A stretch of 64,000 nucleotides of DNA, from assembly GCA_038213435.1 (NCBI GenBank), contig JBBQTI010000010.1, forward strand, positions 1-64,000. Direction: 5' to 3'. This stretch comes from PALSA-610 sp038213435. Lineage in GTDB: Bacteria > Actinomycetota > Acidimicrobiia > IMCC26256 > PALSA-610. This document shows, in pieces, positions 24,199 through 32,752 of the stretch (positions are counted from its first letter, which is position 1; each line of letters starts with the position of its first letter). The translations under genes were made by a program, and so were the position numbers. The notes beneath the pieces are model-generated. The model worked only from the letters and a program-made list of their open reading frames with translations. It searched no databases and was not told where the DNA came from.

Positions 24199-25443
24199 GT
24201 GCGAGACCGAGGGTCGGAGCCCACGAGCAGGTACACGATCATCTCGGTCGATGGGCATGCGGGTGCCGCTCTGTCCGACTACAAGCCATACCTCGCGTCG
24301 CGATGGCACGACGAGTTCAATGTCTGGGCCGAGGCGTACGTCAACCCGTTCGCCGATCTGCTTGCCGCGACCGCGTACAGGAATTGGGACAGCGAGCGAC
24401 GCCTGAAGGAGACGGAATCGCAGGGAATCGTCGCCGAGGTGCTGTTCCCGAACACGGTGCCACCGTTCTTCGCGCAGGGAAATCTCACCGCGCTCGAGCC
24501 CAATACGGCCGATTACGAACGACGCTTTGCCGGCCTTCAGGCCCACAACCGTTGGTTGGCCGACTTCTGTGCAGCCGCGCCGGGCCGCCGCGCCGGGCTC
24601 GCGCAGGTCTTCTTGAACAACGTCGACGACGCGCTCGGTGAGGTTCGCTGGGCGAAAGAGAACATGGACGTGTTCGGCGGAATCCTGCTGCCGAACGTCG
24701 CGCCGAACTCCGCGGTGCCGCCGTTGTGGGATCCCTGCTACGAACCCCTCTGGGAGTTGTGCGAAGAGCTCGACGTCGTCTTGAACGTGCACAGCGGAAG
24801 CGGCCTTCCCGACTTCGGCGAGCACGAGGCCGCGCGGGCGATCATGTTGATCGAGCTCGCGTGGTTCGCGCATCGCGCGGTGTGGCACCTGATCTTCGGC
24901 GGCGTGCTCGAGCGCCATCCGAGCCTTCGCGTCGTGCTTACCGAGCAGGGCACCGGTTGGATCCCGCGCGGCGTCGAAACGCTCGACTGGTTTCATCGCC
25001 GCATGACGCACGGCGGTGCGGCCGAGGCCGTGTTCTTCGGCGCGGTCGCCGGCAGCATGTCGTTGACGCCGAGTGAGTACTTCCGGCGCAACTTCTGGGT
25101 GGGCGCGAGCTTCCTGCGTCCTTCGGAGAGCGAGTTGCGCTACGAGGTCGGAGTCGACCGCATCATGTGGGGCGCGGACTATCCGCACTCCGAAGGCTCC
25201 TATCCGTACACCACGGAGGCGCTCCGTTGCGCGTTCGCACCGTGTCCGCCCGAAGAGACGCGCATGATGCTCGAGACGACCGCGGCCGACGTCTACGGAT
25301 TCGACCTCGAGATGCTGCGGTTGATCGGAGACCAGGTCGGCCCTACGGTCGCCGAGGTGCTCGTGCCGCTCGATCCGGCCGACTATCCCGCCGACTCCAC
25401 GTGCAATGCGTTCGACGCGGAGCAGGTCGTCAAGTCGTGGTGA
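24199..25443 (+). CDS. Amidohydrolase-2 family metallohydrolase
   Basis: 414 residues, GTG start with GGAGGT just upstream. TIM-barrel of the Amidohydro_2 type (the family of ACMSD and aromatic decarboxylases): YTIISVDGHAGAAL at the first strand (only one of the usual His-x-His pair), VLNVHSGSGLPDF and WHLIFGGVLERHPSLRVVLTE in the middle, and MWGADYPHSEG with the conserved Asp near the end. These enzymes cleave C-N bonds or decarboxylate ring acids; the substrate is unknown. A paralogue faces it on the other strand 15 bases away, and the region is otherwise catabolic. Confidence 0.78.
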   Translation: MRDRGSEPTSRYTIISVDGHAGAALSDYKPYLASRWHDEFNVWAEAYVNPFADLLAATAYRNWDSERRLKETESQGIVAEVLFPNTVPPFFAQGNLTALEPNTADYERRFAGLQAHNRWLADFCAAAPGRRAGLAQVFLNNVDDALGEVRWAKENMDVFGGILLPNVAPNSAVPPLWDPCYEPLWELCEELDVVLNVHSGSGLPDFGEHEAARAIMLIELAWFAHRAVWHLIFGGVLERHPSLRVVLTEQGTGWIPRGVETLDWFHRRMTHGGAAEAVFFGAVAGSMSLTPSEYFRRNFWVGASFLRPSESELRYEVGVDRIMWGADYPHSEGSYPYTTEALRCAFAPCPPEETRMMLETTAADVYGFDLEMLRLIGDQVGPTVAEVLVPLDPADYPADSTCNAFDAEQVVKSW

Positions 25444-25458
25444 TCCCAGTGGCTTTGA

Positions 25459-26715
25459 TCAGCCGTTCCACGCCACCTGGTACTCGTCCTTCCACCACTC
25501 GGCGCGTCGGATCTCTTCGGGCGAGGTGACGAGGCCGACGTCTTGGCCGAGATCGTGCGGTGTGGGGCCGATGCGCTCCGCGATCGGGCGGAGTGCGTCG
25601 AGGTCGAAGCCGTAGCACCGCGCCGCGGTCTCGCCGAGCAGCCGACGTGTGTCTTCGACGGGAACGTCGCCGAAGTCGCTGCGCAGTCGCGCGATCGTGT
25701 GGGGCCACGTCCCTTCGGGATGCGGGTAGTCGGTGCCCCACATCGCGACACCACAGCCGATCGTGTGCCGGCGGCGGATCTCCTCCTTCGACATCGTCGA
25801 CGCGCCCACGAAGATGTTGGTTCCGAAGTACTCCGACGGGAGCTTCGACAGGATGCCCGTCATGAGCGCGGCCAACTTCTTCGTGGTGTGCCCGCCCCCG
25901 AAGTACTGGTCCCACTTCCATTTCATGTCGGCGACCCAGTAGCACGCGCCTTCGGTCACGATGAACTTCAATCCGGGGAAGCGCTCGAAGGCGCCGCTGA
26001 AGAGGAGGTGCGCGATCGGCCGGTGCGTCCAGAAGACGACCTCGGCGAGATAGATACCGATGAACTCGTTCATCTCCTCGCGCGGCGCCTCACCCGAATG
26101 CGTGTGCACGGGGAGCGCGGCGGCCTGGCACGCGGCCCAGACCGGGTCGTACGACGGATGGTTGTACGGCAAATGGCCGCGCCACATCGTGGGGATCATG
26201 ATCCCGCCGATGCCGGGTTTGTCGGCGAGCCATTCGATCTCCGATACCGCGCGCCCGACGTCGTGGCATATCGGCACCAGCCCGACTCCCGCCCGCCGCT
26301 CGGGGCTTCCGGCGCACAGCTCGACGAGGAAGCGGTTGTGCGCCCGGGCACCCGCGAACGCGAGCTCGGGGTCGTCGATCGTGCCGGCCGAGAGTCCGGC
26401 ACCGAAGGGCGGGGACTCCATGCCGGTGATCGCGTCGGCATCGGGGAAGATGACCTCGGCCGCGACGCCGTCGGCATCCATCTCCTTGTCGCGTTGCGCC
26501 GGGTCGTACGCGCCGCGCAGGCCCTCCTCGTGAGTGGTCTCCCAGGTGGTGATGTAGTCGTAGTTCAACACCATCTGCTCGTCGCGGTTCGCCTGGCGCT
26601 CCGCGAGGAAGTCGTCGAACTGGGGAAGGACGCGACTGTCGAGATACGGCCGGTACTCCTCGCAGGGAAGTCCCGCGTGCGCGTCCGCCGAGATGATCGT
26701 GTAGGGCGGGCTCAC
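25459..26715 (-). CDS. Amidohydrolase-2 family metallohydrolase (paralogue)
   Basis: 418 residues, GTG start overlapping the stop of the upstream acetoacetate-decarboxylase-like gene (GTGA). Same plan as the converging neighbour: YTIISADAHAGLPCEEYRPY, GVAAEVIFPDADA, GGIMIPTMWRGHLPY, PVHTHSGEAPREEM, HLLFSGAFERFPGLKFIVTE, MWGTDYPHPEG. The shared (V/A)D(G/A)HAG start and DYPH(S/P)EG end mark a distinct actinobacterial subgroup. The two copies are diverged and convergent, so not a recent tandem duplication. Coupled translation with the decarboxylase-like protein suggests consecutive steps. Confidence 0.78.
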   Translation of the reverse strand: MSPPYTIISADAHAGLPCEEYRPYLDSRVLPQFDDFLAERQANRDEQMVLNYDYITTWETTHEEGLRGAYDPAQRDKEMDADGVAAEVIFPDADAITGMESPPFGAGLSAGTIDDPELAFAGARAHNRFLVELCAGSPERRAGVGLVPICHDVGRAVSEIEWLADKPGIGGIMIPTMWRGHLPYNHPSYDPVWAACQAAALPVHTHSGEAPREEMNEFIGIYLAEVVFWTHRPIAHLLFSGAFERFPGLKFIVTEGACYWVADMKWKWDQYFGGGHTTKKLAALMTGILSKLPSEYFGTNIFVGASTMSKEEIRRRHTIGCGVAMWGTDYPHPEGTWPHTIARLRSDFGDVPVEDTRRLLGETAARCYGFDLDALRPIAERIGPTPHDLGQDVGLVTSPEEIRRAEWWKDEYQVAWNG

Positions 26716-27494
26716 TTCGCGTCCCTCGGCCCCAGCACCGACAGGTCGTCGTAACGCTGATGAACGTAGGGGAGGAGCCAGTCGGCGGGAACGCGCTCGA
26801 CCACCTCGCCCGCTTGCGTCGTCGCGACCTGCGCGTACTGCATGGAGACGATCCGGCCGACCGGGATGTCGGCGATCGGGTCGAGCGGCGAGTCGTGCAG
26901 CGTCAGCGTGCCGTCGATCGTGCGGCCGTCGCGCGCCTCCTCGTGACGGCGCACGTGCACGAGCGCAGGCTCGGTGTCGAAGCCCTTGCCGTCGGGCGAA
27001 GGGCTGACCTTGAAGTAGAAGTCGACCTTGTCGCGGGCGGGAATGTCGATCGACGCGCCAAGCGATCCGTCGACGACCGCCAGCGGGAAGCCCATGCGGT
27101 CGAAGCGCGCGTGCAGGTGATCGCCACTTCGCTCGATCGACACGCCGCCGATCTTCTTGGGCTCGCCGTACGTCTCACGACCGCCGACCGTGGCCTGCTC
27201 CGTCGTCATCGGCATGAACAGCGCGTACTCGCCCTCGACGCTTCCGTGCCGGGCCCTGACGCCGAACCATCCGGCTCCGAACACCGGGATGCCCGTGCCC
27301 ATGTCGACCGTGGCGAACCGGATACGCGCGCGGGAGTCCGACGGCTCGAGCGGCGGCGGCAGCACCGCCCGGATCGCGTCGGCGTCGGTCTCCCACACGA
27401 CCGTCACGGCGGTCGACCAGATTTGCTTCGACGTCGCTTCGACCTCGCGGTTGCGTTGTTGCTCGGGTGGACGAGCGCCGTATCGAATCGTCAT
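26712..27494 (-). CDS. Acetoacetate decarboxylase-like protein
   Basis: 260 residues from the ATG at 27494 (GGAAG upstream). VLPPPLEPSDSRARIRFATV, YALFMPMTTEQATVGGRETYGEPKKIG and MGFPLAVVDGSLGA match the acetoacetate decarboxylase (ADC) superfamily; the EPKK Lys pair corresponds in position to the Schiff-base lysine region of true ADC. Many actinobacterial members are not acetoacetate decarboxylases but act on aldol-type ring cleavage products. It overlaps the amidohydrolase gene by four bases, so both are translated together. Divergent from the SDR gene. Confidence 0.75.
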   Translation of the reverse strand: MTIRYGARPPEQQRNREVEATSKQIWSTAVTVVWETDADAIRAVLPPPLEPSDSRARIRFATVDMGTGIPVFGAGWFGVRARHGSVEGEYALFMPMTTEQATVGGRETYGEPKKIGGVSIERSGDHLHARFDRMGFPLAVVDGSLGASIDIPARDKVDFYFKVSPSPDGKGFDTEPALVHVRRHEEARDGRTIDGTLTLHDSPLDPIADIPVGRIVSMQYAQVATTQAGEVVERVPADWLLPYVHQRYDDLSVLGPRDAK

Positions 27495-27553
27495 GATCGA
27501 GATTCTTCCACGGCCACCCGGGCCTCGGTAGGGCACAACGCGGTAGGGAGAGA

Positions 27554-28441
27554 ATGGTGCACGCGGTCGAGGGAAAGGTCGCGGTCGTCACCGGCGGCGC
27601 GAACGGCATCGGCCTCGCCATGGGACGGCACTTCGCCGCGCACGGGATGTCGGTCATGCTCGCCGATATCCAACCCGATCCCCTCGACGCGGCCGTCGCG
27701 CTCCTCCGCGGTGAGGGACTCGACGTTGCCGGCTGCCTCACCGACGTGACGAAGCTCGCGTCGGTCGACCATCTTGCCGACGAGACGGTGCGAGCCTTCG
27801 GCGCCGTGCACGTCGTGTGCAACAACGCGGGCATCGGTCCGGGCGGTCAGACGCTTTTGTGGGACTACGAGGAGAACGACTGGCGCTGGTGCCTGGACGT
27901 CAACGTGTGTGGAGTGGCGTGGGGGATCAAGGCGTTCGTGCCACGGATGATCCGGGGCGGTGAGGAGGGGCACATCGTCAACACGTCGTCGGGGAATGGT
28001 GGGATCGCGCCGATGGGCGACGCGCCGATCTACGCGATGTCGAAGAGCGCGGTCACGACGCTCACAGAGTTGCTCTTCTATCAGCTCCGAACGCAGGACA
28101 CGAAGGTCTCGTGCTCGGTGTTGTATCCGGGACCGAACTGGTTGCGCACGAAATTGTGGGAAGCATGGCGCACGCGACCACAGGAATACGCGAAGTCGCT
28201 CGCCCGAACGACCGCGTACCCGAGCTTCGAGGAGTTCGAACGGCAGATGGAGGCGGCCGGAACGCCGTTGCCGGTCACACCGCTCGAAGAGGTCGCGGGC
28301 CGCGTGCTCGACGCGATCCTCGAGGACCGCTTCTGGATCAATCCGAGCAACGACGACGCGCTCGACGCGCGCTACGCCTCCATGAAGGCGCGGCGCAACC
28401 CCGACTACTTCCGGAACTGGAACCCCACAACCAACCAGTGA
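27554..28441 (+). CDS. Short-chain dehydrogenase/reductase (SDR)
   Basis: 295 residues, classical SDR. VAVVTGGANGIGLAMG is the NAD(P)-binding TGxxxGxG, VVCNNAGIG the NNAG strand, NTSSGNGG the catalytic Ser region, and YAMSKSA the YxxxK pair. ADIQPDPLD after strand 2 starts with Asp, which usually favours NAD. The C-terminal 90 residues form a longer substrate lid than average. ATG preceded by AGGGAGAG. The substrate is unknown; the gene sits between the decarboxylase-like gene and the PhyH cluster. The stop codon lies inside the first unit of a 16-bp tandem repeat. Confidence 0.85.
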   Translation: MVHAVEGKVAVVTGGANGIGLAMGRHFAAHGMSVMLADIQPDPLDAAVALLRGEGLDVAGCLTDVTKLASVDHLADETVRAFGAVHVVCNNAGIGPGGQTLLWDYEENDWRWCLDVNVCGVAWGIKAFVPRMIRGGEEGHIVNTSSGNGGIAPMGDAPIYAMSKSAVTTLTELLFYQLRTQDTKVSCSVLYPGPNWLRTKLWEAWRTRPQEYAKSLARTTAYPSFEEFERQMEAAGTPLPVTPLEEVAGRVLDAILEDRFWINPSNDDALDARYASMKARRNPDYFRNWNPTTNQ

Positions 28442-28523
28442 AGTTCGCAACCAGTGAAGTTCGCAACCAGTGAAGTTCGCAACGAGTGAAGTTCGCAACG
28501 AGTGAAGTTCGCAACCAGTGAAT
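28435..28523. repeat. Tandem repeat, five 16-bp units plus partial
   Basis: Unit CCAGTGAAGTTCGCAA at 28435, 28451, 28467, 28483 and 28499 (the fourth and fifth begin CG), then a partial CCAGTGAA. Each unit contains TGA. The array covers the SDR stop codon and ends 5 bases before the stop of the convergent PhyH gene. Units are near identical, indicating recent slippage expansion. Confidence 0.9.
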
Positions 28524-28527
28524 TCAG

Positions 28528-29286
28528 TTACGGATGAGTGCAGTGATCGGTCGCCGCGTCGGTCGCGACTTCGGCGCCGTCGAAGTCGGCCAGGGTGCTG
28601 ATGCGGAAGCGACCGTCGCGTTCGGTCTCGCTGCGCATGCGATCGCCGCGCTGCGCGTAGTAGTGCGCGCGGGTGTATTTCTCGCTGGTCGGCGCGTAGC
28701 TCGCGACGAGTACCCGCCGGGGAACGTCGCCGCGGTTCGTCTCGCTGTAATGCGGCGCGAGGCCGTCGATGCAGACCGCGTCGCCGGAAGCCAACTCGAC
28801 TGCAAACCAATCGAGCTCGGCTGCGACGTCGGCACGCACAACGCCGCGGTCGTCGACCGGGAGAACATCGTGCGCGTCGCCGGCCAGCCACAGGCACCCG
28901 GACTCGACACGACAATCGTCGATCGCGACGAGGATCGACATCACGCGCTCGACGCCGGGATATGCGACCTTGTCCTGGTGTGGGCTGAAGCCTGCGCCTC
29001 CGGGCTGCTTGTAGTTCAGCTTGTCTTTGAAGGCGACGACCGGCTCGCCGAGTGCCTCCGCCGCGCAGTCTGCCAACGAACCGGTGACGAGCGACGCGAT
29101 CTTGGGGTGACACGCCGTCACGTTCTCGGTGCGACAGATCCTCGGTCCCTCCTGCGTGTGCTCGGCGTAGTGACCCCACACGTGCGAGCCGGTGGGCCAC
29201 GCCTCGACCTCGTCGGCCCAAGCTCGCAGCGCGTCGACCTGCGATTCGTCGAGCAGCCTCGTTCGCACGACCTCGGTTGCGTTCAC
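28528..29286 (-). CDS. Phytanoyl-CoA dioxygenase (PhyH) family oxygenase
   Basis: 252 residues, GTG start. Fe(II)/2-oxoglutarate jelly roll: GFSPHQDKVAYPG supplies the His-x-Asp, GLAPHYSETN the distal His, and RRVLVASY the Arg that holds 2-oxoglutarate. KDKLNYKQPGGAG before the HxD is typical for PhyH. Members hydroxylate acyl-CoAs, antibiotics, osmolytes or aromatic ethers, so the substrate is open. It lies directly downstream of padR on the same strand (10-base gap) and is the first of three diverged PhyH genes within 4 kb. Confidence 0.85.
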   Translation of the reverse strand: MNATEVVRTRLLDESQVDALRAWADEVEAWPTGSHVWGHYAEHTQEGPRICRTENVTACHPKIASLVTGSLADCAAEALGEPVVAFKDKLNYKQPGGAGFSPHQDKVAYPGVERVMSILVAIDDCRVESGCLWLAGDAHDVLPVDDRGVVRADVAAELDWFAVELASGDAVCIDGLAPHYSETNRGDVPRRVLVASYAPTSEKYTRAHYYAQRGDRMRSETERDGRFRISTLADFDGAEVATDAATDHCTHP

Positions 29287-29296
29287 ACCGAGAAAC

Positions 29297-29839
29297 CTAG
29301 ACCGCGTGCCCGACGGAGACGTGAGCCAGCCAACCGAGGAACGCTTCCTCGTAGGCGATGCCGAACTCGACCACGGCCGCGACGTGCGGATCGATGGAGT
29401 CCGAAACGGCCACGACCTCGTTGAACCCGCGGTACTCCGCGAGGCGGCGTTCGTGCTCGGCGCGGTGGTCTTGGAGGAAGACCGCGAGTGTCTCTTCGTC
29501 GAGGTGCTTGGCGAACCAAAGCGTGACCAGCAGGGGGATGCGCATCTGCTCGTGCCCGGGCGGCTGGCGGATCCACCGCGCGAACGCGCTCCTCCCGGAT
29601 GAGGTGATGCTGAACGGACGGCGGTCGCGGGGGCCCGGATCGCCGGCCCGTACGAGGCCGCGCGTCTCGAGCGTCTTCAGCTCGCGATACACGTGGCTCG
29701 AGGTGATGTTCCAGAATCGAGCCAGCCCGCGCCGCGCCTCGTCGAGAAGATCCCAGCCGGTCGCCGGTTGCTCATGCAGGAGCCCGAGTAGGGAGGCCTG
29801 CGTCGCGTTGAGCTCCACGACTTCGAGGTCGCCGTCCAC
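29297..29839 (-). CDS. PadR-family transcriptional regulator
   Basis: 180 residues, GTG start with AAGGGA upstream. LNATQASLLGLLHEQPATGW and WNITSSHVYRELKTLETRGLV are the PadR winged helix, GPRDRRPFSITSSGRSAF the wing, and the helical C-terminal domain (LAVFLQDHRAEHERRLAEY) the dimerisation part. PadR proteins usually repress the adjacent gene until a phenolic or other ligand binds. It is divergent from a PhyH gene with an inverted repeat between them, and it is cotranscribed with another PhyH gene. Confidence 0.85.
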   Translation of the reverse strand: MDGDLEVVELNATQASLLGLLHEQPATGWDLLDEARRGLARFWNITSSHVYRELKTLETRGLVRAGDPGPRDRRPFSITSSGRSAFARWIRQPPGHEQMRIPLLVTLWFAKHLDEETLAVFLQDHRAEHERRLAEYRGFNEVVAVSDSIDPHVAAVVEFGIAYEEAFLGWLAHVSVGHAV

Positions 29840-29859
29840 TTGACATTCCCTTCTGGAGG

Positions 29860-29876
29860 GTTAGCCTCACTCTAAC
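29860..29876. promoter_or_regulatory. Candidate PadR operator GTTAG-N7-CTAAC
   Basis: GTTAGCCTCACTCTAAC lies between the divergent padR and PhyH starts, 21 bases from each. Its AT-rich inverted arms stand out against the GC-rich background and have the size of PadR sites. Confidence 0.5.
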
Positions 29877-29897
29877 ATTCCCCAAGGGAGGGTCCAG

Positions 29898-30662
29898 GTG
29901 GGGCACCCGCCGACTCTGGAAGACGACGGGTACTGCGTCGTCGAAGACGTCATCGATGGAGCGACGGTCGCCGGCATCCGCGCCGAGCTCGCCCGCCTGT
30001 TCCACGCGACGCCGCTCGGGCGCGACGACTTCGAAGGCCGTCGCACGCGACGGGTCTACGCGCTTTTCGCCAAGACGCGCGTGCTCGACGAGCTCGCGAT
30101 TCATCCGCGGGTGCTCGACGCGCTCGATCGCGTGCTCGGACCCGCGCAGCTGAGCGCGCCGACCGCGATCGAGATCGGTCCCGGCGAGCACGCGCAGCCG
30201 CTGCACCCCGACGACGCGATCTACCCGGTCCCGCGTCCGCACCCGGAGCTCGTCGTCAACGTCATGTGGCCGCTCGACGACTTCACCGAGGAGAACGGTG
30301 CGACGCGCGTCGTGCCCGGGAGCCACCGCTGGATCGCCGAACGCCCCGGGCCCGACTCCGAGTCCCTTGCCGTGGCGATGCCGGCCGGCTCCGCGATGCT
30401 GTACGTCGGCAGCCTCTGGCACGGTGGCGGGGCGAATACGACGCAACGATCGCGTGCCGGCGTCGTGCTCCACTACGCGGTGTCGTGGTTGCGCCAGGTC
30501 GAGAACCACGTGCTCGCGGTTCCCCCCGACGTCGTGCGCGGACTGCCCGAACGGCTACAGGAGCTGCTCGGCTACAACATCTACCCGCCGTTCCTCGGTT
30601 ACGTCGACGGCCGTCATCCGCGCCGTCTGCTCGCCCGCGACGGAGGCAGCCGTACCGACTGA
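29898..30662 (+). CDS. Phytanoyl-CoA dioxygenase (PhyH) family oxygenase
   Basis: 254 residues, GTG start with GGGAGG upstream. Metal and co-substrate residues: QPLHPDDAIY (His-x-Asp), SLWHGGGANTT (distal His) and RSRAGVVLHY (Arg). The double ELVVNVMWPLDDFTEENGAT and VVPGSHRW blocks are the standard PhyH core. Divergent from padR across an inverted-repeat operator, so it is probably the main PadR target. Clearly diverged from the other two PhyH genes here, suggesting different substrates or successive hydroxylations. Confidence 0.85.
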   Translation: MGHPPTLEDDGYCVVEDVIDGATVAGIRAELARLFHATPLGRDDFEGRRTRRVYALFAKTRVLDELAIHPRVLDALDRVLGPAQLSAPTAIEIGPGEHAQPLHPDDAIYPVPRPHPELVVNVMWPLDDFTEENGATRVVPGSHRWIAERPGPDSESLAVAMPAGSAMLYVGSLWHGGGANTTQRSRAGVVLHYAVSWLRQVENHVLAVPPDVVRGLPERLQELLGYNIYPPFLGYVDGRHPRRLLARDGGSRTD

Positions 30663-30691
30663 GCGACTCGCCGAGGCTCGGTGGCCGAGCG

Positions 30692-30808
30692 TCAGCTACC
30701 GAGACCCGGGCGCTTGTCGTCTCGCTTGGCGTGCTTGTCGGCGCGCTTCTCCTTCAACGACTTCCCGGGTTTCTTGCTGTTCGACTTCTTGGGTGACTTG
30801 TCGGCCAT
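30692..30808 (-). CDS. Small lysine-rich protein, 38 residues
   Basis: Starts MADKSPKKSNSKKPGKSLKE and continues KRADKHAKRDDK to the stop; a highly basic, wholly polar peptide. Short Lys-rich proteins of this wording (K-x-GKSxKEKRAxKxAKK) occur widely in actinobacteria without known function, and I recognise this one as such. It sits alone on the minus strand between two PhyH genes. It may bind nucleic acid or ribosomes; that is inference. Confidence 0.7.
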   Translation of the reverse strand: MADKSPKKSNSKKPGKSLKEKRADKHAKRDDKRPGLGS

Positions 30809-30885
30809 AAGGTCGAAGGCTAATCCGACGCGGCGCCGCGCGCGCCGAGGTGGCGTCGGGCGAGAACGGGCGACTGGAGGCGTAA

Positions 30886-31839
30886 ATGGCTGGGCGGTTC
30901 GCTCGCGACGAGGAGGTCGCGGCCTGGCAGCAAGACGGATGGGTGATGCTCGACGGTCTCGTCGACACCGACGAGATCGACGACGCGATTGCCGATCTCC
31001 GGTATGTCTTTCCGTCCCCCGAGAAGTTCCACGCCGATCCTGGGGCCCACCGGCCGCCGGGTCGCGCGGATACCGAGCTCCGCCGCGGCTACCCGGAGAT
31101 GCCGGCGACCGGTCCCGCGTTTCGACCGGAGCAGCACCGGTTCCGTGCGGAGTTCCCGTTCTACGGCAGCGGCCTGCTCTCGCGTCTTTGCGTGCATCCC
31201 GCGATCGTCGACTTCATGCAACGCGCGCTGGACACGATCGAGCTGCGCGTGTACCAGGCGCAGGTGAGCGCGAAGTACACCGGCGACGCGAACTTCGAGC
31301 AGCCGATGCACACCGATCGCAACCACTCGGTCCTTCCCCCCCGAATGGAGCCGCCCTGGTGGCACGTCGAGTCCTTCCTGTATCTGACCGATGTCGACGA
31401 GGGAACGGCGCCGACGCATCTCGTCTCGCGCAAGGATGCCACCGGCCGCTCCACCAACTCGATCTTCATGCCCGCCCGCGATCCGGAGTTGTACGCACGT
31501 GAACGCGCGGCGGCCGGTCGGCGCGGCTCGCTGCTCGTCTACGGTCCGGACGTCTTCCATCGAGGCGTCGATCTCACGAAGCCGGGCGGTCATCGCTACC
31601 TGTTGAACGTCAGCTACAAGGTCGCGGGCCAGGACTGGATCGGCTTCCATGCGGTGCAGTCGCAGGCGACGCATCCGGCCTGGGTGCAGTTCGTCGAGGC
31701 GTCGACGCCGCGCGAGCTCGAGCTGTTCGGTTTCCCGCCGCCGGGTCATCCGATCTGGACGGCCGCGCTCGTCGACGCGACTACCGAGAAGTATCCGAAG
31801 CTCGACGTCGAGCCCTGGCGCCGCGCGCTTCCTCGATGA
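30886..31839 (+). CDS. Phytanoyl-CoA dioxygenase (PhyH) family oxygenase
   Basis: 317 residues, the longest of the three. EQPMHTDRNHSVLPP gives the His-x-Asp, VFHRGVDLT the distal His and HRYLLNVSYK the Arg; EVAAWQQDGWVMLDGLVD is the usual N-terminal strand. A 40-residue insert (YGSGLLSRLCVHPAIVDFMQ) and an extended C-terminus distinguish it from its neighbours. The gene overlaps the convergent desaturase gene by 59 bases at the 3' ends. Substrate unknown. Confidence 0.83.
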   Translation: MAGRFARDEEVAAWQQDGWVMLDGLVDTDEIDDAIADLRYVFPSPEKFHADPGAHRPPGRADTELRRGYPEMPATGPAFRPEQHRFRAEFPFYGSGLLSRLCVHPAIVDFMQRALDTIELRVYQAQVSAKYTGDANFEQPMHTDRNHSVLPPRMEPPWWHVESFLYLTDVDEGTAPTHLVSRKDATGRSTNSIFMPARDPELYARERAAAGRRGSLLVYGPDVFHRGVDLTKPGGHRYLLNVSYKVAGQDWIGFHAVQSQATHPAWVQFVEASTPRELELFGFPPPGHPIWTAALVDATTEKYPKLDVEPWRRALPR

Positions 31840-32710
31840 CTGTGGCGGGAACGGGTTTCAGATCGTGCACGATGCCGATCCAGCCGAGCGCGCGGAGCAC
31901 GTAGTAGGTCGCGTCGATCTGCCACCAGCGGAACCCCTGGCGGGCCGACCACGGGTAACGGTGATGGTTGTTGTGCCATCCCTCACCGCCGGTCGCGAGC
32001 GCGACCAGCAATGTGTTGCGGCTCGTGTCGTCCGTCTCGTATGCGCGCCGGCCGAACACGTGCGCGACGGAGTTGACCGTGAACGTGACGTGCCAGAGCA
32101 GCACAGTCGACGCGAAGAACCCGATGAGTAGGCCACTCCAGCCCCCGATCAGGAAGCAGATGGCGCCGAGCATCCAGGGCCCGATCCAGTCGTGGCGGTC
32201 GATGAAGCGCAGCTCCGGGTATCTCGCGAAATCGCGGATCTGGCTGCGATCGGCCTCGTTGTACTTGTCGCAAAGGATCCAGCCGACGTGGCTCCACCAA
32301 AAGCCCCGAGCGGGCGAATGCACGTCGCGTTCGGTGTCGGAGAAGCGGTGATGGTTGCGATGATGCGCGGCCCACCACAGTGGACCCTTCTGCGACGCCA
32401 TCGTCCCACCGAACGCCAATACGAACTGCCAGACGCGGTTGAGCCGGTACGACTTGTGCGCGAAATAGCGGTGATACCCGGCCGTGATGAAGAACATCCG
32501 GGTCGTGAACGTGACGAACGCGAGTATCAACGCGGCGCGGGTGACGCCAGTGAAGATCGCGAGGAAGGGAATCAGGTGCAGTGCAAAGAACGCGAGCGAG
32601 GAACGGACGTTGAGCCGGTCCGCGTTGTTCCCGTGCCCCGTCGAGGGATCCGGCATATCGGAGTCGGTTGCGTCCGCGTGTGAGCCGAGACCGGTGAGCG
32701 ACTGATTCAC
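31781..32710 (-). CDS. Acyl-CoA/fatty acid desaturase
   Basis: 309 residues, membrane di-iron desaturase. The three histidine boxes are complete: HRYFAH, HRNHHRFSD and HNNHHRYPW, with paired membrane spans between (LAFFALHLIPFLAIFTGVTR, FLIGGWSGLLIGFFASTVLL). The GYHRYFAHKSY and DVHSPARGFWWSH context is the stearoyl-CoA Delta9-type group. It introduces a double bond in acyl chains, adjusting membrane fluidity. The C-terminus is basic. ATG at 32710. It shares 59 bases with the convergent PhyH gene. Confidence 0.9.
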   Translation of the reverse strand: MNQSLTGLGSHADATDSDMPDPSTGHGNNADRLNVRSSLAFFALHLIPFLAIFTGVTRAALILAFVTFTTRMFFITAGYHRYFAHKSYRLNRVWQFVLAFGGTMASQKGPLWWAAHHRNHHRFSDTERDVHSPARGFWWSHVGWILCDKYNEADRSQIRDFARYPELRFIDRHDWIGPWMLGAICFLIGGWSGLLIGFFASTVLLWHVTFTVNSVAHVFGRRAYETDDTSRNTLLVALATGGEGWHNNHHRYPWSARQGFRWWQIDATYYVLRALGWIGIVHDLKPVPATVIEEARGARARRRASDTSR

Positions 32711-32752
32711 CCTGCTCCTGTATCTGTCGGCGGGAGCCTCTCGCAGCCGAGA

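Noticed and set aside
28435..28523. Possible CRISPR-like array
   Set aside because: Units of 16 bp follow each other without spacers; a simple tandem repeat.
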